From: an uncultured Lachnospiraceae bacterium
GTDB taxonomy: Bacteria > Bacillota > Clostridia > Lachnospirales > Lachnospiraceae
DNA length: 64,000 nt
Direction of reading: 5' to 3'
Assembly (NCBI GenBank): GCA_902789555.1
Contig: CADAOF010000008.1
Location: 1-64,000, forward strand
Shown here: positions 1-7,493 of the stretch, one piece after another
Position numbering within the stretch: position 1 is the first letter of the stretch
Layout: the number at the start of each line of letters is the position of its first letter
The notes under the pieces: generated by a model
What the model saw: only the letters and a program-made list of their open reading frames with translations
Told to the model about the DNA's origin: nothing
Databases searched by the model: none
Position numbers and translations under genes: made by a program

Positions 1-491
1 TTTTTAACCTGACTCTCCGAAAACGCATACCGCTTTGCGATTTCTTCTATCGAATCAAAGAAGAAATACTTTCGGATAAATATGCCGCGTGTACTCTCTA
101 TTTCTGTTTTGAGAAAATCATTGATCAGTTTTCCCAGCTGTTCCGCGTCAGGATCCGGCATGCTGAAACTACCAGGCAGCACTTCTTCCAGTTCCTCTAT
201 CGACACTTCTGTCATGCGCGATCTTTTCTGCGCGGCTCCCTGCCGAAATCTTTTTAATGAAATATTCCTTGCAATTCGGCTGAGATAAGCCGGAAAGCAA
301 CGTGGCTTCACCGGCGGAATCTTTGTCCATAAACTCATATACGTATCATTTACGCATTCTTCCGCATCATATTCATTTCCAAGAATATTGAAAGCTATTC
401 CGAAGCAGAGTTTTCTGTATTTCGTGTCAGTTTCCCTTATTGCATCCTCATTTCTTTCCCAGAACATCTGGATCAATTTCTGATCGTCCAT
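1..491 (-). CDS. ECF-type RNA polymerase sigma factor, C-terminus cut by window edge
   Basis: Reading the minus strand from an ATG behind a GGAGG site (497-501) gives an open frame that runs off the window without a stop. The product starts MDDQKLIQMFWERNEDAI and contains a region-2-like stretch (LGNEYDAEECVNDTYMSLW), then a region-4-like helix (FDSIEEIAKRYAFSESQVKK) just before the edge. This is the layout of sigma-70 family ECF factors, which direct RNA polymerase to a small regulon. About 163 codons are present, so only the last few are missing. Its usual partner (anti-sigma or membrane protein) would lie beyond the edge. It resembles the second sigma factor ending at 6749 in architecture. 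Confidence 0.85.
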   Translation of the reverse strand, partial: MDDQKLIQMFWERNEDAIRETDTKYRKLCFGIAFNILGNEYDAEECVNDTYMSLWTKIPPVKPRCFPAYLSRIARNISLKRFRQGAAQKRSRMTEVSIEELEEVLPGSFSMPDPDAEQLGKLINDFLKTEIESTRGIFIRKYFFFDSIEEIAKRYAFSESQVK

Positions 492-528
492 GCGCCCCTC
501 CTTTCTTCGCGTTTTGAAAGGTCCTTTC

Positions 529-556
529 ACTATATATGTACCTTTTTTGAAATCAA
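529..556 (-). promoter_or_regulatory. Candidate sigma-A promoter of the sigma factor gene
   Basis: On the minus strand TTGATT is followed after 16 bases by TATAGT, about 35 bases upstream of the start codon. The match to -35/-10 consensus is moderate. Confidence 0.45.
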
Positions 557-660
557 GGTATCAAAAAATGCCGTTTGTTTAAATATATTTTTTTGCCTGT
601 AATATAGCATAACTATATTTCTTAATTTTTTCTTAAATCGCATCTAACTGGAATAATTTC

Positions 661-897
661 GCCTTTCTCGTGCTCTTGCCTTTGGAGGGGTAATCTGCCC
701 CGAGAAACATTGACAATTGAAGATGGATGATCCCTTGGGCATCAATGCTTGATCTTCTAAAAAAGGCACAAGGTTGCCTTTCCTTTTGAGATCGTTTTAG
801 CCCGTATGTGGATTATTTACAGAAGCTTGCTCCAGACCATTAATTTTTAGCTATTTTCACTGGCTATTTAGTGGAGGGGTTTTTACGAAGCACAAAG
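661..897 (+). repeat. Leader unit A, degenerate copy of the unit before virE
   Basis: This unit and the next at 933-1208 share three landmarks in the same order: the opening GCCTTTCTCGTGCTC, a central TTGACAA(T/C)(T/C)GAA, and a closing TCACTGGCTA...AGTGGAGG.GTTTTTA(T/C)GAAGCACAAA. Between the landmarks the copies have diverged. Unit A has ACG where unit B has the ATG of a small reading frame, so its peptide start is dead. An AAAGGCA/TGCCTTT hairpin followed by TTTCCTTTT (762-785) could act as a terminator. No protein gene is supported in 492-1195. Confidence 0.6.
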
Positions 898-932
898 TTT
901 TTCAAAAAAACTTCGCTGACCTGCATATTTTT

Positions 933-1208
933 GCCTTTCTCGTGCTCCAGCACTTGAGGGGATAAATACTGAGCCGCCCCTCCGGCACCTTGACAACCGA
1001 ATAGCTGACTGTAGCTGAAGATACGACATTGCGATGAAGCATAAGCCGAGCGATGCGACGCCGGGGTGAAACTCCCGGGCAGGAAACAAGGCCGCAGGCA
1101 GTGCAAAACAAAATACAACCCAAACATAAAAATATTTTTCCAAAACAGGGTTGTTTTTTTGGTCCTCTCACTGGCTACCAAGTGGAGGAGTTTTTATGAA
1201 GCACAAAA
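933..1208 (+). repeat. Leader unit B, intact copy directly before the leader peptide and virE
   Basis: Second copy of the unit described at 661-897. It contains a CCGGG/CCCGG hairpin at about 1061-1078 and, at 1118-1160, CAACCC...GGGTTG enclosing an AAAAATATTTTT palindrome and followed by seven T residues, which looks like an intrinsic terminator. The unit ends in a strong GGAGG site and the start of a 29-codon frame. The arrangement suggests a structured regulatory leader for the downstream gene, but no known riboswitch class was recognised. Confidence 0.55.
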
Positions 1209-1285
1209 GGAAAAACCATCAGGCTAAACAACACCAAAGAAAATACAACAAAAAGGAGGAAAAGAAAGATGGAAAAACAACTTGA
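1196..1285 (+). CDS. 29-residue basic leader peptide overlapping virE
   Basis: The frame starts ATG AAG CAC AAA seven bases after a perfect GGAGG (1184-1188) and encodes a 29-residue peptide rich in Lys, Arg, His and Gln (MKHKRKNHQAKQHQRKYNKK, then nine more). It stops inside the next gene, overlapping it by 17 bases, so translation of the two is likely coupled; the ribosome binding site of the next gene (AAGGAGG, 1253-1259) lies within this frame. The upstream repeat keeps the same ribosome binding site and AAGCACAAA but has ACG for ATG. No family is recognised; it may be a regulatory leader or a DNA/RNA-binding microprotein. Confidence 0.55.
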   Translation: MKHKRKNHQAKQHQRKYNKKEEKKDGKTT

Positions 1286-2579
1286 AACAACATATGAAGA
1301 TATTTTGGCTGCAATGGAAAGAACGAAAAACGGTGCAGTCAGACAAACAATGGTCAACTGCGCGAAGGCGCTGATGCTGGATCCGGATATCGGCGGCAAG
1401 CTGCGCTGGAACGTGCTCACCGGGCGGATCGACCTGGTGGGTGAGGTGCCCTGGCACAGAGAGCCCGGCTCGCCCTTTACGGATACGGACCTTCACGAGA
1501 TCGAAAGCCGTTTTGAGGCGAGGTATGAACTGAATCCCGGAAAAAAGATCCAGAACTCGATCGACGTGGTGGCAAACCAGCAGCGCTACCATCCGATCCT
1601 TGATCTGCTGCGCTCGCTCGTCTGGGACGGAAAGCCCCGCATCCGAAACATGCTGCACCATTTCCTTGGAGCAGAGAACAGCGAATATACGGAGGAAGTC
1701 ACGCTGCTGCTGATGCGGGCAGCCATCCGGCGGCTAGAGGTTCCGGGCTGCAAGTTCGACCAGATGGTCTGCTTCATCGGCGATCAGGGGGCAGGCAAAT
1801 CGACCTTTTTCCGCTTCCTGGCGCTGGAGGATGACTGGTTCTCCGATGACCTGAAGAAACTGGATGACACGAAGATCTATGAGAAACTCCAGGGGCATTG
1901 GATCATCGAGATGTCGGAAATGCTGACGCTTGCCAACGCCAGAAGCATCGAGGAGATCAAGTCTTTCCTGAGCCGGCAGAAGGAAACACACCGGATCGCC
2001 TATGACAAGTACCCGCAGGACCGCCGGCGGAAATGCGTCTTTGTCGGCACCACGAACAGCATGGAGTTCCTGCCTCTGGACCGCAGCGGGAACCGGCGCT
2101 TCATCCCGGTGGCGATCGATCCGGAAAAGGCAGAGGTACACATCCTGGACAACGAGGAGGAGTCGCGGGAGTACATCCGCCAGGCCTGGGCGGAAATGAT
2201 GCGGATCTATGAACAGGATAAGGAACGCCCGCTCTGCCTTCCGAAACCGATGGAGAAGCACCTGAAGGAGCTGCAGCAGCAGTTCATGCCGGAAGACAGC
2301 AAGGCCGGGATCATCCGCAGCTGGATGGAAACATCGGCGCCGGAATACATCTGCGGACTGATGGTCTGGCGGGAAGCCCTGAATGAGCTTGGTCAGCCAA
2401 AGTCCTACGAGCTCAAAGAAATCGGTGAAATCATCCGCCATACGCCCGGCTGGACGGCGGTAAGCACCCACCGCTTCGGCGGAGAGTACGGGATCCAGAG
2501 AGCCTACAGAAACCCCGGCGGAGGCTTTCACGACATCCCGAAAGAACTCGAAGCGGAGGTACCGTTCAATTTAAACTGA
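1269..2579 (+). CDS. VirE-type (virulence-associated E) superfamily 3-like helicase/ATPase of an integrative element
   Basis: The 436-residue protein carries a P-loop GDQGAGKST (residues 171-179), an acidic strand WIIEMSE (211-217), a sensor-like FVGTTN (258-263) and an arginine pair GNRRF (274-278) that fits an arginine finger. This order is typical of the VirE/D5-like replicative ATPases carried by phages and integrative elements, where the protein unwinds or primes element DNA for replication. There is no obvious primase domain in front, so it may depend on a host or separate primase. AAGGAGG precedes the ATG. It sits between a duplicated leader and an integrase; no relaxase is nearby. Confidence 0.85.
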   Translation: MEKQLETTYEDILAAMERTKNGAVRQTMVNCAKALMLDPDIGGKLRWNVLTGRIDLVGEVPWHREPGSPFTDTDLHEIESRFEARYELNPGKKIQNSIDVVANQQRYHPILDLLRSLVWDGKPRIRNMLHHFLGAENSEYTEEVTLLLMRAAIRRLEVPGCKFDQMVCFIGDQGAGKSTFFRFLALEDDWFSDDLKKLDDTKIYEKLQGHWIIEMSEMLTLANARSIEEIKSFLSRQKETHRIAYDKYPQDRRRKCVFVGTTNSMEFLPLDRSGNRRFIPVAIDPEKAEVHILDNEEESREYIRQAWAEMMRIYEQDKERPLCLPKPMEKHLKELQQQFMPEDSKAGIIRSWMETSAPEYICGLMVWREALNELGQPKSYELKEIGEIIRHTPGWTAVSTHRFGGEYGIQRAYRNPGGGFHDIPKELEAEVPFNLN

Positions 2580-2622
2580 CACCGTTTACAGTTTACTGCC
2601 CATTAAAAGCACCGGGGAGGTG

Positions 2623-2650
2623 TGAGCACCGCACTTTCCGGCGGTGCTCA
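2623..2650. repeat. Perfect 10-bp inverted repeat after virE
   Basis: TGAGCACCGC and GCGGTGCTCA are separated by eight bases. There is no following T-run, so it is either a weak transcription barrier or a protein/replication site of the element. A short open frame through it has no ribosome binding site worth the name and is not called. Confidence 0.5.
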
Positions 2651-2700
2651 TGTATGTAAACAGCGCGCGCTTCCCATACACGGAATTAATTTAGCAAGCA

Positions 2701-2747
2701 ACGTCTCCGTCCGGCAAAAACAAGTTTTGCCGGCCAGAGACAGACGT
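2701..2747. repeat. Nested palindrome upstream of the integrase
   Basis: CCGGCAAAA (2711-2719) pairs with TTTTGCCGG (2725-2733); the outer arms GTCTC (2703-2707) and GAGAC (2737-2741) also pair. It lies about 90 bases before the integrase start, where directionality factors or replication proteins often bind. Function is inferred from position only. Confidence 0.5.
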
Positions 2748-2838
2748 CAGGGAAGCGCCCTGAAACCCTTGCGTTATAAACCGCGTAAACGTAAACAGAC
2801 CGAACGGAAAAAGAACAGAGTAAATGACAGGAGTAGAA

Positions 2839-4077
2839 ATGAGTAATACTTATGATATAATGGACTGCGGAATCGCCGGAATCAATGAGAATTTGAAAAC
2901 GGCAGAATCAATTATCAGTCAGTATTGGATGAAGTACAACCCTAACGATGGGTATTGGTACGCAAAAGTACCGAACCCGAAGAAAGGAGGAAGAAAAACC
3001 GCAATAAAGCGGCGTAAAAAAGCAGACCTGGAAAAAGCTATTTTGGAGGCACACTACCGGAGGACCGGAGAAGTCGCTGCAGGTCCGACAATATCTTTCA
3101 AGGATCTGTATCCAATTTGGAGGGCTTACAAGATCAGAGTGAAGGAGCATATGGAGTCTACGGCGATCCGCAATGACTGCTGCTACAGGAAATATCTGAA
3201 GAATGCAGACTGGATCGAACAGGACATCAGTACGATCAGACCGAACGACATCCGCAAATGGATGAAGATCATGGTGGCGGACAAGGCGCCGACCAAACAT
3301 GATTTCACCAATCTGCACGGGATCGTCAACGGAGTGTTTCTGTATGCTCTTGATGAAGGGATCGTGGACACACCGATCACTCCATTCATCGCTGGGATCG
3401 GACGCAATGGCAAACTGTTTACGCCTATGCGCTCTCAGCTGCCCGAGTATGATGAAACACAGGTCTACAGCAAAGAAGAGGCGGAAAAGGTTCTGGAGCA
3501 ACTGCAGTGGGATCATCTTGTTGATCTGGGAATACGTCTGATTTTCTGGACAGGGCTTCGCATCGGGGAATTGCTTGCTCTGCGATGGGCAGACATTTCC
3601 GATGACTATTCCGAAATTCTGGTTCGCCGCAGAGTGACCAGCAGGAAGGTTGGAAACCGTTATATCCATCCGGTAGTTGACGGCACAAAGGGAAAAGGCA
3701 CATATCGACGGGTATTGGTTCCGCCGAATATGCTGGAACCGATCCTTCGAGCAGCGAGAAAACTGAATCCAAACGGAGAATATATTTTCTCCACAATGGA
3801 CGAGCCCATGACGCAGGCCTCATTTGCTTCGCGTCTGCGGCGGAACTGCCGCTGGGCAGGCGTAGAATTCAAGAGCCTGCACAAGATCCGGAAGACGGTC
3901 GTTACCGAACTCATGGACCATCATCTGCCCATGCCGCTGATCCAAAGCCAGGTCGGACATGCCAGTTCTGCAACGACTGAGAACTGTTATCACTTCAACA
4001 ATAAGACAAAAAAAGAAAACGGCAGGAAAGTCGCCTCTGCATTGACTGATTTCCTACCGTTAACTGTTGAAGCCTGA
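2839..4077 (+). CDS. Tyrosine recombinase (phage-type integrase) next to tRNA-Ala
   Basis: The 412-residue protein has the full tyrosine recombinase active site: Arg241 in TGLRIGELLAL, His348 and Arg351 in LHKIR, His374 in VGHASSATT and Tyr384 in ENCYHF. An N-terminal arm-binding segment (about 30-75, aromatic and basic) and a core-binding domain (about 87-180) precede it, as in Tn916-like and phage integrases. I chose the ATG at 2839 rather than 2824 because AGGAG lies five bases before it. The gene ends 64 bases from the 3' end of tRNA-Ala, the standard position for an enzyme that integrates its element into a tRNA 3' end. Confidence 0.92.
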   Translation: MSNTYDIMDCGIAGINENLKTAESIISQYWMKYNPNDGYWYAKVPNPKKGGRKTAIKRRKKADLEKAILEAHYRRTGEVAAGPTISFKDLYPIWRAYKIRVKEHMESTAIRNDCCYRKYLKNADWIEQDISTIRPNDIRKWMKIMVADKAPTKHDFTNLHGIVNGVFLYALDEGIVDTPITPFIAGIGRNGKLFTPMRSQLPEYDETQVYSKEEAEKVLEQLQWDHLVDLGIRLIFWTGLRIGELLALRWADISDDYSEILVRRRVTSRKVGNRYIHPVVDGTKGKGTYRRVLVPPNMLEPILRAARKLNPNGEYIFSTMDEPMTQASFASRLRRNCRWAGVEFKSLHKIRKTVVTELMDHHLPMPLIQSQVGHASSATTENCYHFNNKTKKENGRKVASALTDFLPLTVEA

Positions 4078-4110
4078 CGTAACTCGCGTAACTCGGCCCC
4101 AAAATGCACG

Positions 4111-4135
4111 AAAACCGTTGCCACACAACGGTTTT
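4111..4135. terminator. Bidirectional terminator between integrase and tRNA-Ala
   Basis: AAAACCGTTG and CAACGGTTTT form a perfect 10-bp stem with a five-base loop. It can end the integrase transcript on the plus strand and the tRNA transcript on the minus strand. Confidence 0.75.
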
Positions 4136-4140
4136 CTGCG

Positions 4141-4213
4141 TGGAGCATAGGGGATTCGAACCCCTGACCTCCACACTGCCAGTGTGGCGCGCTCCCAGCT
4201 GCGCTAATGCCCC
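4141..4213 (-). tRNA. tRNA-Ala (anticodon GGC)
   Basis: The minus strand folds into a full cloverleaf: acceptor GGGGCAT/ATGCTCC, anticodon stem CCACA/TGTGG around the loop CTGGCAG with anticodon GGC, and a T arm with GGTTCGAATCC. CCA is not encoded. The 3' end faces the integrase at 2839-4077 and is the probable attachment site of that element. Confidence 0.95.
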
Positions 4214-4224
4214 AGACGAGGAGT

Positions 4225-4252
4225 ATTGTATCACAGCCGAAAAAAAATGCAA
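4225..4252 (-). promoter_or_regulatory. Promoter of tRNA-Ala
   Basis: TTGCAT, a 16-base spacer and TACAAT lie on the minus strand, with the -10 box 12 bases before the tRNA 5' end. Confidence 0.65.
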
Positions 4253-4315
4253 GCACTTTTTTCCGAAATATTGTATATTATATTTACACGATTCTGACAA
4301 GTGAAAGGAGCCCCT

Positions 4316-5152
4316 ATGTTTCCCTCTTACAACATGGCTACGACGATGAAAAGTTCGACGATGGAGAACGATATCGTTCTCGCAGCGAAGGCCGGTTTCC
4401 GGCATATCGAGCTCCGGAAGGAAAAGTTGCTGAACTTCCTGCAGCGCGGCGGCACCCTGACCGGTCTGAAAACGCTGCTTGAAGATAACGACATCAAGCC
4501 AATGTGCATCAATGCGCTGGCGGACATCAGTTTCCATAAGGGGCAGGCCCGCATCACGGTGCAGGAGCTCTGCCATTTCCTCTGCTATGCGGGACAGTTC
4601 GTCGGCTGTCCGGACCTGGAGGTGATCGCTGCCTTCGGCGCACCGACCGATGACCGTGAGGAGGTCACGGCGGAGACGGCAGGCGTTCTGACCGAACTTG
4701 CGAAGATCGCGGCGGACTATCACATGCGCCTCGCCCTGGAATACATGGGCGTTCCGAAAAACAGCGTGCGGACCTATGCCCACGCCATGGAGATCGTGGA
4801 ACGGACCGGCGCGGACAACGTCGGCCTGCTGGTCGATACCTGGCATCACTTTGCCGGCGGCTCGAAGCCGGAGGAACTGCTCGGCCCCGGTTCGAATAAG
4901 ATTTTTACCGTCCATATCGGCGACGCGCCGGACAAGGCGCCTCTTACGCTTCGCCGGAATGAATGCATCTGGCCGGGCGACGGCGCCGCCCCCATCCCGG
5001 AAATGCTCCGGAACCTGCAAAAGGTCGGATACGAAGGCATCGTCTCCGTCGAGATCTTCGATCCGGGCGTGCAGGCGATGGATCCCGGGTTCTGCATCCC
5101 GCTTGCCTACGAGCGGACCGCACGGGCCATGAAGGAAGCCGGCGTGTTCTGA
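4316..5152 (+). CDS. Sugar phosphate isomerase/epimerase, xylose isomerase-like TIM barrel
   Basis: The 278-residue protein fits the AP-endonuclease-2/xylose-isomerase-like TIM barrel family that includes IolE, IolI and related keto-sugar epimerases. Visible barrel motifs are an early AAKAGFRHIELR strand, ALEYMGVP (metal-binding Glu), VGLLVDTWHHF, FTVHIGDAP and VSVEIFDP near the C-terminus, giving the usual Glu/Asp/His/Glu metal set. Members isomerise or epimerise sugars and cyclitols in the cytosol; the substrate here cannot be read from sequence. The ATG at 4316 was chosen because AAAGGAG (4304-4310) is correctly spaced; the GTG at 4301 is upstream of that site. It stands alone with its own terminator. 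Confidence 0.8.
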   Translation: MFPSYNMATTMKSSTMENDIVLAAKAGFRHIELRKEKLLNFLQRGGTLTGLKTLLEDNDIKPMCINALADISFHKGQARITVQELCHFLCYAGQFVGCPDLEVIAAFGAPTDDREEVTAETAGVLTELAKIAADYHMRLALEYMGVPKNSVRTYAHAMEIVERTGADNVGLLVDTWHHFAGGSKPEELLGPGSNKIFTVHIGDAPDKAPLTLRRNECIWPGDGAAPIPEMLRNLQKVGYEGIVSVEIFDPGVQAMDPGFCIPLAYERTARAMKEAGVF

Positions 5153-5205
5153 GCAGGGCAGGGACGGGTTTCCGTCCCGAATCTCACACCTGATATCGCA
5201 AAAAA

Positions 5206-5235
5206 GACCTCCTGTTCACAGCAGGAGGTCCTTTT
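5206..5235. terminator. Bidirectional terminator between isomerase and serpin genes
   Basis: GACCTCCTG and CAGGAGGTC form a perfect 9-bp stem flanked by A- and T-runs on both sides, serving the two convergent genes. Confidence 0.85.
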
Positions 5236-5255
5236 TGATGTGTATTTCGGCGGGA

Positions 5256-6752
5256 TCAGGGGGCATTCACCACGCCGGCAAGGAGCGGCAGGCCGTCGCG
5301 GCTTCGCAGCACGAAGAGGAAAGGCCTATCCAGAACGAAGTCGATGATGTCTCCGGAGGGCGGACCCGCACCGTACAACGGGATGGCCACATAGGCTGCC
5401 GCTTTTACCCCTTTTTCATCCACGATGATCCGGGCGCCCTGAAGCACATCGGACACATAAGCACCCTTTTCATGCGTGAGCAGGCCGCCAAGATCCGCCT
5501 GTCCGGCCTCAAAAACCTTCTGCACGCCCAGCGACTTCAGCACTTCACACAGTTTCCGGTCCTCGGCAATATCGAATTTCGGCACAGCCAGATTGATCCT
5601 GACTTCTGCCCTATGTACGGCCGTTTCATCGGTCAGGAAGGCCTGAAGCTGCCCGTCTTCCAGGAGTTCGTCCATGCTCACGCCTTCATCCGGAAGAATG
5701 AAATACATCACCGCGCCGGAATCTTTCAGCGTTTTGCCATATGCACTGAAGTGATCCACATAGAAATAGATGGCGTCATTATCTGTCTGATGCATGAATT
5801 CGACTTTTTTGTCGCCGGACGCCGCATGGAAAACGCGGGTTCTGGTCATGTCTTCTTTGAATTCACCCTTCCACATATCCTGGAAAAAGAGCGTGCTGAC
5901 GAGCTCGGCCGCCTGGTCCGGATCCATTTTCAGCTGAGACACACTGTCCTGCAGGAGGTCCCCCGTCTCTTCATTGATCCAGTTGTGGAGCATCTCGTCA
6001 TATTCGACAGAGCCCATTGTTCCGCGAAAAACAGAAGCAAAGCAGCTGTCGCTGATCGTATCGACACATTTCTGACGATAGGAACAGCTGTCCGAGAGCC
6101 AGAGAGAATCGGCCAGGATGCATTTGACGTAGCCGTTATCGTAATAATTCGCCAGCCAGACCTTCTTCACCTGCTCGCGCAGCGTCTTCTGACTGTCCGC
6201 GCCGATAAGATCCAGAATCTCCTGTCTGGTCTCTCCTTCTGCCGCCTCGGAGAGCATAGCCAGGGCAAAATAAAGATTAAGCGGAGCAGACAGTCGGTTT
6301 TCCCCTTTGCTTTCCTTCAGAGTCCCCACGATCGCTTTCTGCAGAAAGGGCTTCAGTGATGCTCCGTTTCCCTTGTTCGCGTCAAAACGCAGGTTGAACT
6401 CCTCTTTGGCCGCAGCATCTTCCGCGAACATCTTGTTTCGCTCTTGCTCAGTCAGATTTAGCCATTCTTCAAAACTTCCGACGTAATAACTGTCGCCGTT
6501 TGTCATGGCCGGATACTGCGCCTCGGCCAGTGCATAGGCATGGGCGACCTTGCCCGGTGAAACGCTGCCCGTATCCTTCGGCCAAAGGAGAATCGCCGCC
6601 AGAAAAACTGTGGCACAGGCCGCCGCGATCAGGGCCGGCTTTCGCCAGCCGACAGCGGGGCGCTTCTTTCTGCCCATGCTCTTCGGCAGGGCTTCGCCGA
6701 TCCACTCATCCTCCGTGTCGAGGATCGCATTTTTCAAGTCATCTTTCGTCAT
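5256..6752 (-). CDS. Membrane-anchored serpin co-encoded with an ECF sigma factor
   Basis: The 498-residue protein has a cytoplasmic N-terminal stretch (1-38, MTKDDLKNAILDTEDEWIGE), one membrane helix (about 39-57, ALIAAACATVFLAAILLW) and an outside serpin domain. The reactive-loop hinge VDEKGVKAAAYVA and the serpin signature DRPFLFVLRS...PLLAGVV are intact, so inhibitory loop insertion is plausible. Serpins trap serine or cysteine proteases. The ATG was chosen because it overlaps the sigma factor stop (ATGA), which implies translational coupling. The topology - short cytoplasmic segment, single helix, extracellular domain - is that of membrane anti-sigma factors, so the N-terminus may hold the sigma factor while the serpin senses proteases outside. 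That role is inference. Confidence 0.88.
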   Translation of the reverse strand: MTKDDLKNAILDTEDEWIGEALPKSMGRKKRPAVGWRKPALIAAACATVFLAAILLWPKDTGSVSPGKVAHAYALAEAQYPAMTNGDSYYVGSFEEWLNLTEQERNKMFAEDAAAKEEFNLRFDANKGNGASLKPFLQKAIVGTLKESKGENRLSAPLNLYFALAMLSEAAEGETRQEILDLIGADSQKTLREQVKKVWLANYYDNGYVKCILADSLWLSDSCSYRQKCVDTISDSCFASVFRGTMGSVEYDEMLHNWINEETGDLLQDSVSQLKMDPDQAAELVSTLFFQDMWKGEFKEDMTRTRVFHAASGDKKVEFMHQTDNDAIYFYVDHFSAYGKTLKDSGAVMYFILPDEGVSMDELLEDGQLQAFLTDETAVHRAEVRINLAVPKFDIAEDRKLCEVLKSLGVQKVFEAGQADLGGLLTHEKGAYVSDVLQGARIIVDEKGVKAAAYVAIPLYGAGPPSGDIIDFVLDRPFLFVLRSRDGLPLLAGVVNAP

Positions 6753-7306
6753 AGCGGTATTCCCTCTTTTTTCAGCTGTTCCTTCAGTTTTTCCCGCATC
6801 CGGTGCAGCGCCGTCTTGACCGCGCTCTCCTTCATGCCGAAATTCTCCATGCATTCCCGGATGCTCATGGCATACCAGTAACGGCAGAGAAAGAGCTGCC
6901 GGTCCCGGGCGCGAAGGCTTTTCAGGAAAGCACTCATGGCCTCCTTCAGGGCAAGGCGGTCTGCCGGGTCCCCGTTGCCGGGATCGGGGAGCACCTCTGA
7001 CAGTTCGTCCAGAGCCGTCTCATACTCGCGGCTTCCGCGTCTTGCCGCACTGATCCTGCGAAGCTGGTCGATGGCCGTCTGACGGCTCAACATGCCGAGA
7101 TAGCCCTTAAGGTCCCCCGGCAGCGCTTCCGCTTCGCTCCTCCACATCTTCAGATATACCGTATTTTCAACTTCTTCGGCATCCTGTTCACTGCGGAGAA
7201 CGGCGAAGGCGGTCTTCCGGATGTAAGCGCCGTATCGTCGTTTCACGGCTTCCAGCACGGCTTCATCGCGCCGTATCAGTGCCGCTTTTATCTCCTTCGG
7301 GTTCAT
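6749..7306 (-). CDS. ECF sigma factor coupled to serpin
   Basis: The 185-residue protein shows region 2 (VLRSEQDAEEVENTVYLKMW, then YLGMLSRQTAIDQLRR) and region 4 (DRQLFLCRYWYAMSIREC, MKESAVKTALHRMREKL), as in extracytoplasmic-function sigma factors. I moved the start to the ATG at 7306 because AAGGAG is seven bases upstream; a longer frame has no such site. It shares an ATGA overlap with the serpin gene. A near-perfect 11-bp inverted repeat (7323-7354) sits just before the ribosome binding site and may control transcription or translation of both genes. Confidence 0.88.
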   Translation of the reverse strand: MNPKEIKAALIRRDEAVLEAVKRRYGAYIRKTAFAVLRSEQDAEEVENTVYLKMWRSEAEALPGDLKGYLGMLSRQTAIDQLRRISAARRGSREYETALDELSEVLPDPGNGDPADRLALKEAMSAFLKSLRARDRQLFLCRYWYAMSIRECMENFGMKESAVKTALHRMREKLKEQLKKEGIPL

Positions 7307-7322
7307 AAAGGACTCCTTCCGG

Positions 7323-7354
7323 CAGTTTTCGCGGGAAAGAGGTCGCGAAAACTG
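7323..7354. promoter_or_regulatory. Inverted repeat in the sigma/serpin leader
   Basis: CAGTTTTCGCG (7323-7333) and CGCGAAAACTG (7344-7354) are exact complements with a 10-base loop, immediately upstream of the ribosome binding site. It can be an operator or an RNA hairpin. Confidence 0.55.
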
Positions 7355-7395
7355 TCTTCCTTTAGGCAGAGAAGCTCTTCTCTGTACCATATGAC

Positions 7396-7425
7396 GAAAA
7401 AAGGCAGCGGAAGGTTACCGCTGCC
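7396..7425 (-). terminator. Terminator of the ABC exporter operon
   Basis: GGCAGCGG/CCGCTGCC stem followed on the minus strand by six T residues, 69 bases after the last exporter gene. Confidence 0.8.
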
Positions 7426-7493
7426 CGAAGAATTTTTATTTTGCGGCAGTTCTCTGCAGCGGTCCTTACAGGGGATGAACTTGCCGCCTCCGT

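Larger units (their letters stand above)
661..4163. mobile_element. Integrative element or remnant at tRNA-Ala; left end not located
   Basis: The leader repeats, VirE-type ATPase and integrase form a compact element whose right end abuts the tRNA-Ala 3' end. I searched by eye for a second copy of the tRNA 3' sequence (GGGGATTCGAACCCC) to the left and found none, so the left boundary is either outside the window or lost; the start given is only the first element-like sequence. No relaxase or cargo is visible. The short direct repeat CGTAACTCG/CGTAACTCGG just after the integrase (4079-4096) could be integrase arm sites. Confidence 0.5.

Noticed and set aside
661-2838. Left attachment copy of tRNA-Ala
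   Set aside because: No stretch matching the tRNA 3' end was found, so the left end of that element is not called.
2622-2846. 74-codon plus-strand frame between virE and the integrase
   Set aside because: Runs through two palindromes, has an Arg/Lys-rich composition typical of non-coding DNA and no convincing start.
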